From: DASWHR01 sp035541035
GTDB taxonomy: Bacteria > Actinomycetota > AC-67
Assembly (NCBI GenBank): GCA_035541035.1
Contig: DATLFO010000360.1
Location: 1-23,951, forward strand
DNA length: 23,951 nt
Reading direction: 5' to 3'
Each line of letters starts with the position of its first letter. Position 1 is the first letter of the stretch. Made by a program: the position numbers and the translations under genes. This document shows, one piece after another, positions 1 to 6,289 of this stretch. The notes beneath the pieces were generated by a model. It had not been told where the DNA came from and did no database searches. It saw only the letters and a program-made list of their open reading frames with translations.

Positions 1-1386
1 GGGGTGCGTTTCGGCCGCGGCCGCCACGACGGGCCGGGGTTCGGGTTCGAGAATCGGCTCCGGTTGGGGTTCAGGCGCGACGATCGGTTCCTCGGCGGCG
101 GGCGGTCCCGGCTCTTGTGGCATGGGGGTGACCGCGAAGCGGCGGGTGCGATGAAGCGAGAACAACGACGCGCCCGCGTAGGCCGCTCCGAGCAGCACGA
201 CCGATACCGCCGGCGCGGTTTCGATCCCGACCAGGATCGCCGCGACGATCGTCCCCGACACGCGCGCGACGTTGAACAGCATGTCGTAGGCCGCGAACGC
301 GCGGCCGCGATACGAGTCCGGCATCTCTTCCTGGACGATGGTGTCCACGGGAATCTTGATGATCGCGTAGGCCAGGCCGACCAGCCATGCGGATGCGATC
401 ACGATCACGCGCGACAAGGTGATGCCGACGATGAACAGCGTGACGGCGGCGACGGCGAACGACAGCGGGATCATGCGTTCGCGGCCGATGATTCGCGCGA
501 TCGCCGGAACCGTCGCCACGCCGATGCCGATCCCGAATGCGATCACGCCCAGCAACCCCGTGATCGCACCCACGCCCAGATCGAGGTTCTTGATGAAGTA
601 CGAGGCGACGACGCCCGTCATCGCGCCGATCAGGAACTGGTTCACCGACACCGCCGACAGCGCGAAGGTGGCCTTCGCCGACTCGCGCAGGCGCCGGACG
701 CCGTCCACCATCTCGATGACGACGTCGCGCACGTCCTCGCGCAGCGGCTTGACGTTCTTCGGCAGGCCGCGCTGCACGTGCAGCCCGCGCGCCAGCAGCG
801 CGCCGCCCAGGAACGCGATCGCCGCAAAGCCCGCGGTCGCGGTTCCGCCGACCACCGCCGCAAGCGCCGAACCAATGCCCAGCCCGATCACGTTGGACAC
901 CGATCCGCCTGTGGACGACACCGAGTTGGCGACCAGCAGATCATCCTCGGGCACGAACTGCGGCAGCACCGCCGACATGGTGGCCAGGAAGAATCGGTTC
1001 GCCGACAGCACCAGCAGCACCAGCAGATAGAACAGCGGACCGTGTGTCTCGCCCCCGACCCCCAGCGCGATCGTCGCGGCCAGCACCGCGCGAACCAAAG
1101 GCACGACCTGAAGGATCGTTCGCCGGTCCCACCGGTCGATGAACACGCCGACGAACGGCGCCACGATGCTGAACGGAACCAGCGTCACCGCCGACAGGAT
1201 CGCCAGCGTCAACGCCGGGTTCGCACCCGGATTGTCGAACAGCAGCAGATCGGCGGTGGCGAGCTGAAAGATCCCGTCGCCGACCTGCGAGGTGATGCGC
1301 GTGGAAAAGAAGCGGCCGAAGCCGGGCTGCGCGAAGATCTCGCGGACGCGCGCGAGCGTCGTCGGCTGAGCCGCCCGGCTGCTCAC
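1..1386 (-). CDS. MFS transporter, probable exporter (3' end beyond window)
   Basis: An uninterrupted minus-strand frame of 462 codons runs from a GTG at 1386 to the window edge without a stop. The N-terminus (about residues 20-45, containing FFSTRITSQVGDGIFQ) matches the first helix of actinobacterial drug-exporter-like MFS proteins. The loop 2-3 signature appears as IDRWDRR at residues 83-89, and a second family-typical stretch, QEEMPDSYRGRAF, lies near residue 350. Alternating hydrophobic stretches up to about residue 395 fit roughly 12 membrane helices. They are followed by a Pro/Glu-rich cytoplasmic tail (EPEPILEPEPRP) that continues past the edge. It lies 33 bp downstream of ino1 on the same strand, so it is probably the last gene of the padR-ino1 transcript. 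The substrate is unknown; export of an inositol-derived or toxic compound would be a guess. The GTG start is chosen because it is the only good start before the first helix. Confidence 0.85.
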   Translation of the reverse strand, partial: MSSRAAQPTTLARVREIFAQPGFGRFFSTRITSQVGDGIFQLATADLLLFDNPGANPALTLAILSAVTLVPFSIVAPFVGVFIDRWDRRTILQVVPLVRAVLAATIALGVGGETHGPLFYLLVLLVLSANRFFLATMSAVLPQFVPEDDLLVANSVSSTGGSVSNVIGLGIGSALAAVVGGTATAGFAAIAFLGGALLARGLHVQRGLPKNVKPLREDVRDVVIEMVDGVRRLRESAKATFALSAVSVNQFLIGAMTGVVASYFIKNLDLGVGAITGLLGVIAFGIGIGVATVPAIARIIGRERMIPLSFAVAAVTLFIVGITLSRVIVIASAWLVGLAYAIIKIPVDTIVQEEMPDSYRGRAFAAYDMLFNVARVSGTIVAAILVGIETAPAVSVVLLGAAYAGASLFSLHRTRRFAVTPMPQEPGPPAAEEPIVAPEPQPEPILEPEPRPVVAAAAETHP

Positions 1387-1419
1387 GCGCGTCCCGCCGC
1401 TTCCACGGCGCGACGTTCG

Positions 1420-2619
1420 TCAGCGAACGTCAACCACGTCCAAGGTGATGTCTCCCGCGTGGGAACCGTTGCCGTTTCCGTTGGCATGACCGTTGCCGTT
1501 GCCGTTTCCGTTGGCGATGAGCCCGGCCGTGGCGGGCACGCCGGCGATGAACTCTTCGGTCATCGCGCGCGCCACGTCGTCGGGATACTGGACCGGCGGC
1601 GACTTCATGAAGAACGACGCGGGGCCGACCAACGGACCGCCGATGCCGCGCTCGAGCGCGACCTTGATGCAGCGCACGGCGTCGATCACGACGCCGGCCG
1701 AGTTGGGCGAGTCCCACACTTCCAGCTTGAGGTCCACCGTCAGCGGAACGTCGCCGAACTCGCGGCCTTCCAGGCGGATGTGCGCCCACTTGCGGTCCTT
1801 GAGCCACGGCACGTGATCCGACGGACCGATGTGCACGTCGCCCTTGCCCAGCGTCCGGCGCATGTTCGAGGTGACGGCCTGCGTCTTGGAGATCTTCTTG
1901 GACTCCAGCCGGTCGCGCTCGAGCATGTTCATGAAGTCCATGTTGCCGCCGAAGTTCAACTGGTAGGTGTGGTCCAGGTGCACGCCGCGGTCCTCGAACA
2001 GCTTGGCCAGCACGCGGTGGATGATCGTCGAGCCGACCTGGCTCTTGATGTCGTCGCCGATGATCGGCAGCCGCGCCTCGCGGAAACGCGCCGCCCACTC
2101 GGGGTTGGAGGCGATGAAGACCGGGATGCAGTTGATGAAGCCGACGCCGGCCTGCAGCGCCGCGTCGGCGTAGAACTTGGTGGCGTCCTCGCTGCCGACC
2201 GGCAGGTACGACACCAGCACGTCGGCGCCGGACGCGCGAAGCACCTCGGCGACGTCCACCGGCGTCTCCGTGGACTCGTCCACGATCTCGCGGTAGTAGC
2301 GGCCCAGGCCGTCGAACGTCGGGCCGCGCATGACCTCGACACCCAGCGGGGGAACGTCTGCGAACTGGATCGTGTTGTTCGGCTCGCTCACGATGGCTTC
2401 GGAGAGATCGCGGCCGACCTTCTTCGCGTCCACGTCGAAGGCGGCGACGAACTCGACGTCGCTCACGTGCAACCCGCCGAGCATCACGTGCATCAGTCCG
2501 GGAACGTCATCGGCCGGCTTCGCGTCCGCGTAGTAGTGCACGCCCTGAACGAGCGAGGACGCGCAGTTGCCGACGCCCGCGATCGCGACCCGTACCTTCC
2601 GCGTTCCGTTGTTGTTCAT
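1420..2619 (-). CDS. ino1: Inositol-3-phosphate synthase
   Basis: This is a 399-residue cytosolic enzyme that converts D-glucose 6-phosphate to 1D-myo-inositol 3-phosphate with NAD+. The product feeds phosphatidylinositol and, in actinobacteria, possibly mycothiol synthesis. The Rossmann start VRVAIAGVGNCASSLVQG (residues 9-26) binds NAD. The blocks VLVSYLPVGSEDATKFYA, GDDIKSQVGSTIIHRVLAK, NFGGNMDFMNMLERDRLESK and KISKTQAVTSNM, which carry the catalytic lysines, match the M. tuberculosis enzyme closely. So do GPSDHVPWL and KLEVWDSPNSAGVVIDA. It is about 30 residues longer than Mycobacterium Ino1 because of a C-terminal Asn-Gly repeat tail (about residues 370-385). The ATG at 2619 has an AAAGGGGA ribosome-binding site eight bases upstream. 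It lies 60 bp downstream of padR and is most likely co-transcribed with it. Confidence 0.97.
   Translation of the reverse strand: MNNNGTRKVRVAIAGVGNCASSLVQGVHYYADAKPADDVPGLMHVMLGGLHVSDVEFVAAFDVDAKKVGRDLSEAIVSEPNNTIQFADVPPLGVEVMRGPTFDGLGRYYREIVDESTETPVDVAEVLRASGADVLVSYLPVGSEDATKFYADAALQAGVGFINCIPVFIASNPEWAARFREARLPIIGDDIKSQVGSTIIHRVLAKLFEDRGVHLDHTYQLNFGGNMDFMNMLERDRLESKKISKTQAVTSNMRRTLGKGDVHIGPSDHVPWLKDRKWAHIRLEGREFGDVPLTVDLKLEVWDSPNSAGVVIDAVRCIKVALERGIGGPLVGPASFFMKSPPVQYPDDVARAMTEEFIAGVPATAGLIANGNGNGNGHANGNGNGSHAGDITLDVVDVR
1467..1515. repeat. Two 19-bp identical copies encoding the Ino1 Asn-Gly tail
   Basis: Identical 19-bp copies at 1467-1485 and 1497-1515 are offset by 30 bp, with a partial copy between them. 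Read on the minus strand they encode GNGNGNG-HA-NGNGNG near the Ino1 C-terminus. They look like a slippage-generated coding minisatellite rather than a regulatory site. Confidence 0.8.
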
Positions 2620-2638
2620 TCTCTGTTCCCCTTTCGAG

Positions 2639-2658
2639 CCCCGTCGCGTAGCACGGGG
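2639..2658 (-). other. Hairpin in the padR-ino1 gap
   Basis: CCCCGT (2639-2644) and ACGGGG (2653-2658) form a perfect 6-bp stem with an 8-base loop. It lies between the padR stop and the ino1 ribosome-binding site. There is no U-tract, so it could tune read-through or protect the processed ino1 message; it could also be chance in GC-rich DNA. Confidence 0.3.
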
Positions 2659-2679
2659 ACGTTTGTGCGTCCCGGCGTC

Positions 2680-3351
2680 CTACAGTCCGGCGGGCTTTCC
2701 TTGAGCGCTCGGCAGATTCCCGGTTCGCGGCGCGGCCGGATTGTCCACGAGGCCCTTCGGTGTCCTGTTGGATGACCGCGGCCGGCGGGGCGCACGCTCG
2801 CGCGTCGTCGCCGTCTTCTTCTTCTTGGCCGTGCCCCGTCCGCTCTCTTCGGCGGCGAGCATGTCGGTCAGCCAGCGAATGTCGTGCTCGGTCTCGTTCA
2901 CTCCGTACTGCATGAGCTCTTGCGAGTACTCGTCCATGCGGTCGCGCATGCGCTTGAGCGAAGCGGACATCGCCAGGAGACGCTCCTGGAGATAACCGCG
3001 TCGCCCTTCAAGCAAGCGCTTGCGGGTCTCAGGCTGCATGTAGCGGGAGAACGCGAACCGGAGCATGAACTGGTCCCGGTCGGCGATGTTCACGCCGCCC
3101 GACTCCAGCATGTCGGTGAAGGCTTCCTCGCCCTTGGGGGTGATGTGGTAGACGTTCTTGCGGCGCGAGGTCTCGCCCTGAGGGGAAGAGATTTCGATCG
3201 TGCCGTCGGCCGCGAGCCGCTTCAGCGAGGGATACAGCGAGCCGTAGGAGATTCGCCAGAAGTGGCCGAGCTGCTCGTCCAGCCGCTTCTTGAGCTCGTA
3301 GCCGTGCATGGACTTCTCTTTCAGAAGCCCCAGAACGGCCAGTTCCAGCAT
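2680..3351 (-). CDS. PadR family transcriptional regulator
   Basis: This is a 223-residue winged-helix repressor. The N-terminus MLELAVLGLLKEKSMHGYEL and the following ISYGSLYPSLKRLAADG (about residues 34-50) are the classic PadR DNA-binding domain; the wing is SSPQGETSRRKNVYHITPKG. Residues about 95-170 form the Vir-like C-terminal dimerisation helices. A Lys/Arg/Pro-rich tail of about 50 residues (KKKKTATTRERAPRRPRSS) follows; it is unusual for the family and could add nonspecific DNA binding. It is adjacent to ino1, as in mycobacteria (Rv0047c next to Rv0046c). It probably represses its own operon through the nested palindromes upstream at 3395-3425. The ATG at 3351 follows an AGAGGA ribosome-binding site. 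Confidence 0.95.
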   Translation of the reverse strand: MLELAVLGLLKEKSMHGYELKKRLDEQLGHFWRISYGSLYPSLKRLAADGTIEISSPQGETSRRKNVYHITPKGEEAFTDMLESGGVNIADRDQFMLRFAFSRYMQPETRKRLLEGRRGYLQERLLAMSASLKRMRDRMDEYSQELMQYGVNETEHDIRWLTDMLAAEESGRGTAKKKKTATTRERAPRRPRSSNRTPKGLVDNPAAPRTGNLPSAQGKPAGL

Positions 3352-3356
3352 CGCGG

Positions 3357-3390
3357 TTTTCCTCTCGCTTTCCGGTCGCTTTCCGGTCGC
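3357..3390 (-). repeat. 11-bp tandem repeats in the padR leader, last copy carries the RBS
   Basis: On the minus strand the unit GCGACCGGAAA occurs twice exactly (3369-3379 and 3380-3390). It is followed by a degenerate third copy, GCGAGAGGAAAA, whose AGAGGA is the padR ribosome-binding site. The array fills the leader between the putative operator and the start codon. Confidence 0.75.
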
Positions 3391-3394
3391 TTCC

Positions 3395-3425
3395 TATCGG
3401 CTCGATATATCGAACCGATATATCG
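3395..3425. promoter_or_regulatory. Nested palindromic operator, probable PadR binding site
   Basis: A 26-bp inverted repeat (3395-3420, 13-bp arms, one mismatch) contains the 10-bp palindrome CGATATATCG at 3403-3412. An identical second copy lies at 3416-3425, so the two copies repeat with a 13-bp period. AT-rich symmetric elements like this are typical of PadR operators and stand out in this GC-rich DNA. They lie 44-74 bp upstream of the padR ATG and would overlap its core promoter (TATATC-like -10 candidates on the minus strand). Confidence 0.75.
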
Positions 3426-3452
3426 ATGCGATGCATTGTGCCCACGGCTCCG

Positions 3453-3471
3453 GGGGGTGTCAAACACCTCC
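3453..3471. other. Short hairpin in the padR-DUF5318 divergent spacer
   Basis: An 8-bp stem (GGTGT/ACACC extended through one G-T pair) with a CAA loop lies in the 286-bp divergent intergenic region. It has no U-tract and is not placed like a terminator. It could be a second operator half-site pair or chance. The rest of 3472-3621 shows nothing I can name. Confidence 0.25.
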
Positions 3472-3621
3472 GGGGCAGCACTGGCAGATGTTGCCAGGCG
3501 ATTGTCGCGCGCTTGTTTCGGGCATCTAGCAGGCAATCAACGAGACACCAGACCAGTCCAGTTGCCGATATGTCCGAAATGTTGCGAAAGCCGACGCTGC
3601 CCGGAGACCGGTCCCCGGCGG

Positions 3622-3627
3622 TACAAT
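3622..3627 (+). promoter_or_regulatory. -10 element (TACAAT) for the DUF5318 gene
   Basis: TACAAT lies 10 bases before the ATG at 3638. Transcription would start about 3-4 bases before the start codon, giving a nearly leaderless mRNA as is common in actinobacteria. No Shine-Dalgarno sequence is visible. The -35 region is not clear. Confidence 0.5.
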
Positions 3628-3637
3628 CGCTGACCTT

Positions 3638-3997
3638 ATGGCGGCGATCGACTACCGGCTGGCAAAGCGGGCCGTGCTCCGCGCGGTTGGGGTCGGCATG
3701 CTCTCGCGAATGGACGTCTGCGACGCCCACCCGGATCTGCTTCGCGCCGCCCGGCACATCGGCGAGGACGCCGAGGACGCCTGTCCCATCTGCGGTGAGA
3801 ACGAGCTGCGGCTGGTCCTGTACGCCTACGGCCGCGACCTCAAAGGGGGCAACGGGTACGCCCGGCGCGCGGAGGACCTCCGCGAGCTGTCCGCCCGGCC
3901 GAACGAGGTCGTCTGCTACATCGTCGAGGTGTGCATGGAGTGCAACTGGAACCACCTGGTCCGCTCGTTCTCGACGGGCCGCCGCGCCGCCGTCTGA
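3638..3997 (+). CDS. DUF5318 family protein (Rv0049-like), probable zinc-ribbon
   Basis: This is a 119-residue soluble protein of unknown function, conserved in actinobacteria. The opening IDYRLAKRAVLRAVGVGMLSR, then DVCDAHPDLLRAA, and the end EVCMECNWNHLVRSF are what I recall for DUF5318. Two Cys pairs, CPIC (residues 49-52) and CMEC (about 101-104), could together bind one zinc ion. It sits immediately upstream of the ponA-containing run, as Rv0049 sits before ponA1 in M. tuberculosis. That constant neighbourhood suggests a role tied to the cell wall, but no reaction is known to me. It is divergent from padR-ino1. Confidence 0.87.
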   Translation: MAAIDYRLAKRAVLRAVGVGMLSRMDVCDAHPDLLRAARHIGEDAEDACPICGENELRLVLYAYGRDLKGGNGYARRAEDLRELSARPNEVVCYIVEVCMECNWNHLVRSFSTGRRAAV

Positions 3998-4036
3998 CGC
4001 GCTTCGCCCCTGCACAGCGGCGAGCCCGGTAGCGCG

Positions 4037-4042
4037 TAGCCT
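4037..4042 (+). promoter_or_regulatory. Possible leaderless -10 (TAGCCT) for the 4050 gene
   Basis: TAGCCT is followed by exactly seven bases and then the ATG at 4050, the geometry of a leaderless actinobacterial promoter. No Shine-Dalgarno sequence precedes this ATG. The hexamer is weak and the -35 is not recognisable, so read-through from the DUF5318 gene (52-bp gap) is the alternative. Confidence 0.3.
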
Positions 4043-4049
4043 GACGCGC

Positions 4050-4736
4050 ATGAGCCTCCACTCCCGACTTTCCGTTGCATCGGGCGCGTCCGCAGCGGGC
4101 GCCGCCACGATGCTCCTCGCGCATCGCTTCGAAGGCACGGTGCCGGCCGTGCTGATCATGGTTCTTGCGGCCCGGGCGTCCGGCCCTGCCTCCGCCCTGT
4201 CGGCGGGCGAGTTCGCCCGGCGCCTCGCGACGGCCGCCCTGCGGCGACAGGCTGCGTTCGCGTCGGCGTGGGTGCTGTTCGCGGCCGCGGCCTCGGTTCG
4301 CGCCGGCTCCACCGTGATGGCCGACATCGCCGGCGCGCACGGTGTCGCCGGCCTCGCCCTCGCGCGCGGCCCGGTGCTCTCGATCGCCGGGATGTGGCTC
4401 GCCGTTCTCGGGGTCGCGATCGCGATCGGCGGGTCGTTTCCCGCTCGGGTCGGAGTCCGGCTCGCGGGCCCGAACGGCGGGATGGTCCTGATGCCCGCGC
4501 TGGCCCGCCGCCTCGACCTGCTCGGGGTCGCCGTTCAGATCCTGTTCGTGGCGGCGCTCGCCGCGGGCGCGCAGATCCGAAGCGCCACCGACGCGATCGG
4601 ATGGGTCGCAGCCGCCGTCGCGCTGGGGGCCTGGACCTGGTTCGGACGGGACGCGGCTCGCCTTCCCATCGCTCCGGCCGTGGCGTTCGGGCTGTGCGCC
4701 GCCGGCCTCGCGCTCGTCGTCGGAGGTCGCGCATGA
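4050..4736 (+). CDS. Polytopic membrane protein, possible degenerate HyfC/NuoH-like subunit
   Basis: This is a 228-residue Ala-rich protein with about six hydrophobic helices. I cannot assign it firmly. Several stretches line up by eye with the second half of HyfC (hydrogenase-4 membrane subunit, NuoH family). ARRLATAALRRQAAFASAWV resembles the LAEPALL helix. RAGSTVMADIAG resembles the AGSTDL motif. GGMVLMPALARRLDLLGVAVQ resembles EAMVLEYSGRDLALLEWA, and the final AARLPIAPAVAFGLCAAGLAL resembles the AKLRLFRVPDLL-type terminal helix. The first 80-100 residues of HyfC and the acidic quinone/proton-path residues are missing. The next gene overlaps it by ATGA. The frame is open from 3426, but DUF5318 occupies that part, so the ATG at 4050 is used. 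No hydrogenase catalytic gene is nearby. Confidence 0.6.
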   Translation: MSLHSRLSVASGASAAGAATMLLAHRFEGTVPAVLIMVLAARASGPASALSAGEFARRLATAALRRQAAFASAWVLFAAAASVRAGSTVMADIAGAHGVAGLALARGPVLSIAGMWLAVLGVAIAIGGSFPARVGVRLAGPNGGMVLMPALARRLDLLGVAVQILFVAALAAGAQIRSATDAIGWVAAAVALGAWTWFGRDAARLPIAPAVAFGLCAAGLALVVGGRA

Positions 4737-6289
4737 GCTCCGCGACGCTGACGCAAGCCGCCTTGATCCTGCCTCTGGGCGCCGCCGTCTTCGCGCTGCT
4801 GGCCGGGCAGAGCCCTGTGGCTCGCGGAATTGCCCGCGTGCTGATGGCCGCGGCCGCCGCGGCCACCGCCACCGCCGGCGCGCTGGCCGCTCTCGGTCAC
4901 GACGTGCTCTGGCAGGGCTTCGATCCCGACGCCTGGACCGGGCTGCTGGCCGCCGGCGCGCTTGCCGGAGCCGCAACCGCGATGAGCACACGAAGCGTGG
5001 CCGTCGCTGCGGCCGCCGCCGTCGCGGGCGGAACCGCCGCGGGCTCGATCCTTGCTCCCGACGTTCTCTATCTCGGCGTGCTGCTCGTGGCCTCGACGGC
5101 CGCGTTCGCCGTGACGGCGTATGCGGCCCCGGCGGCCTCGCCGTTGCGGCGGGCCCGCGTGCTGCTGCCGCTGGGCATCGCGGACGCGCTCGCCCTCGCC
5201 GCGTTCGTTGCCGCCGGCGATCAGTCACTCGCGATCGGACCCTTCTCCGGCACGGCCGGCGCCCTGCTGCTCGCGGCGGCCGCGCTCAGGCTCGGGCTGA
5301 TCCCTTCGGTCGTCGAGGATGCGCTGCGCTCGGGAACCGGGTCGCTGCTGCTCGGACCCGTCCGGGCCCAAGGCGCGTTGCTCGCTACCGTCGCGCTCGC
5401 CGGCTCGTCGTCGCGGGGGCTGTGGCTGCTCGCGCTCGGCGCGCTCGGCGCGGCCATTGCCGCGGTTCGCCTCATGCGCTCCCCCGACATCTCGGCGTTG
5501 CTCGTCGTGCCCGCCGCCGTCGCCGCGTGCGGGCTCGGGCTCGGCGGCCATGTCGCGATCGCCGGTGCCGCGGCCGCGCTGGCCGTGGCCTTCGTCGCCG
5601 TCGTTTTGCTCGCCGGCTCGGGCGAGCCCACGCTCGCCGCGCCCGTCGCCGCGTTTGCGCCCGTCGGCGGTTCGTTGCTCGGCTTCGGCCTGACCGGCGG
5701 CGCCGTGTGGCGCCTGGCCGCGGCACGCCCGGAGTTCATTCCCGCCGCGGTGGCGCTCGGCGCCGCTGCGGCCCTGTCGGCCGTCACCGCCTGGCAGGTC
5801 ACCGAGCGGGCCCGCGCCAACCCCCGGCCCTACGGGCTGCGGCGTCCGGGCAGCGCATGGGCCGTCGCGCTCACGGCCGCGCCGGCCGTGGCGATCGCCG
5901 GCTTCCTCGCCTTCGCCCCCGCGTTCGCCTACGAGCGGGCGGGCAGCGCGGTCGCGCTCGCGGCCGGCGCGGGTCAGGCGCTGGTCAGCCCGCCCGAGTC
6001 GATCGCCGAGGGGCTCGGCATTGCGTTCGCGGCGCTCGCGCTCGCGGGGCTGCTCATCGGAGGCGGCCCCCGCGGCACCATACCCACCGGCCGTGCCGCC
6101 TCGCCGCCGCGGTGGATGCACGGCTGGGCCGCCGCGCTGCCCGCACCGCGCGAACGGTCCGTCGAGGCCTCGCGCCGTGCGTCGGCGAAGGCGCGACCGT
6201 GGCTCGTCCTCACCGCCGTCGCCGGCATCGCGGCGCTCGGGTTGGCGGTGCGGTTGGTTCTGGTCGCAGGAGAGCGGGGATGGTTGTAA
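4733..6289 (+). CDS. Polytopic membrane protein, possible degenerate HyfB/NuoN-like antiporter subunit
   Basis: This is a 518-residue, extremely Ala/Leu/Val/Gly-rich protein with about 12-14 predicted membrane helices. The middle (about residues 185-280) resembles the core of proton-conducting antiporter subunits. AAALRLGLIPSVVEDALRSGTGSLLLGPV sits where families have the GKAAQVPFHVWLPDAMEGPTPVSALLHAA block. RLMRSPDISALLVVPAAVAACGLGLGG sits where they have the DLKRLLAYSSVSQLGL block. The key lysines of these blocks and the helix-5 glutamate are replaced, so proton pumping in the known way is unlikely. A basic cytoplasmic loop (APRERSVEASRRASAKARPW) precedes the last helix. The start ATG overlaps the previous stop (ATGA), and the end overlaps the PBP1A start by 10 bp, so expression is coupled to peptidoglycan synthesis. 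Homology is inferred by eye only; an unrelated actinobacterial membrane protein remains possible. Confidence 0.6.
   Translation: MSSATLTQAALILPLGAAVFALLAGQSPVARGIARVLMAAAAAATATAGALAALGHDVLWQGFDPDAWTGLLAAGALAGAATAMSTRSVAVAAAAAVAGGTAAGSILAPDVLYLGVLLVASTAAFAVTAYAAPAASPLRRARVLLPLGIADALALAAFVAAGDQSLAIGPFSGTAGALLLAAAALRLGLIPSVVEDALRSGTGSLLLGPVRAQGALLATVALAGSSSRGLWLLALGALGAAIAAVRLMRSPDISALLVVPAAVAACGLGLGGHVAIAGAAAALAVAFVAVVLLAGSGEPTLAAPVAAFAPVGGSLLGFGLTGGAVWRLAAARPEFIPAAVALGAAAALSAVTAWQVTERARANPRPYGLRRPGSAWAVALTAAPAVAIAGFLAFAPAFAYERAGSAVALAAGAGQALVSPPESIAEGLGIAFAALALAGLLIGGGPRGTIPTGRAASPPRWMHGWAAALPAPRERSVEASRRASAKARPWLVLTAVAGIAALGLAVRLVLVAGERGWL
6268..6273 (+). promoter_or_regulatory. Ribosome-binding site of the PBP1A gene
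   Basis: AGGAGA lies six bases before the ATG at 6280, inside the end of the upstream membrane-protein gene. It fixes the PBP1A start although the same frame is open back to 5422. Confidence 0.75.

Noticed and set aside
1467..1515. Direct repeats as a CRISPR-like or regulatory array
   Set aside because: They are in frame inside ino1 and encode Asn-Gly repeats; no spacers.
4..2775. Very long plus-strand open frame opposite ino1 and the MFS gene
   Set aside because: Its translation is Arg/His/Asp-rich without domain logic, and it lies antisense to a clear Ino1 and MFS reading; a GC-rich shadow.
3029..4327. Minus-strand open frame spanning the padR-DUF5318 spacer
   Set aside because: It overlaps PadR out of frame and DUF5318 antisense, with low-complexity Ala/Arg composition; it would also bury the operator.
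5422..6279. Upstream extension of the PBP1A frame
   Set aside because: The extension is Arg-rich low-complexity translation inside the upstream membrane protein gene; AGGAGA at 6268 fixes the start at 6280.
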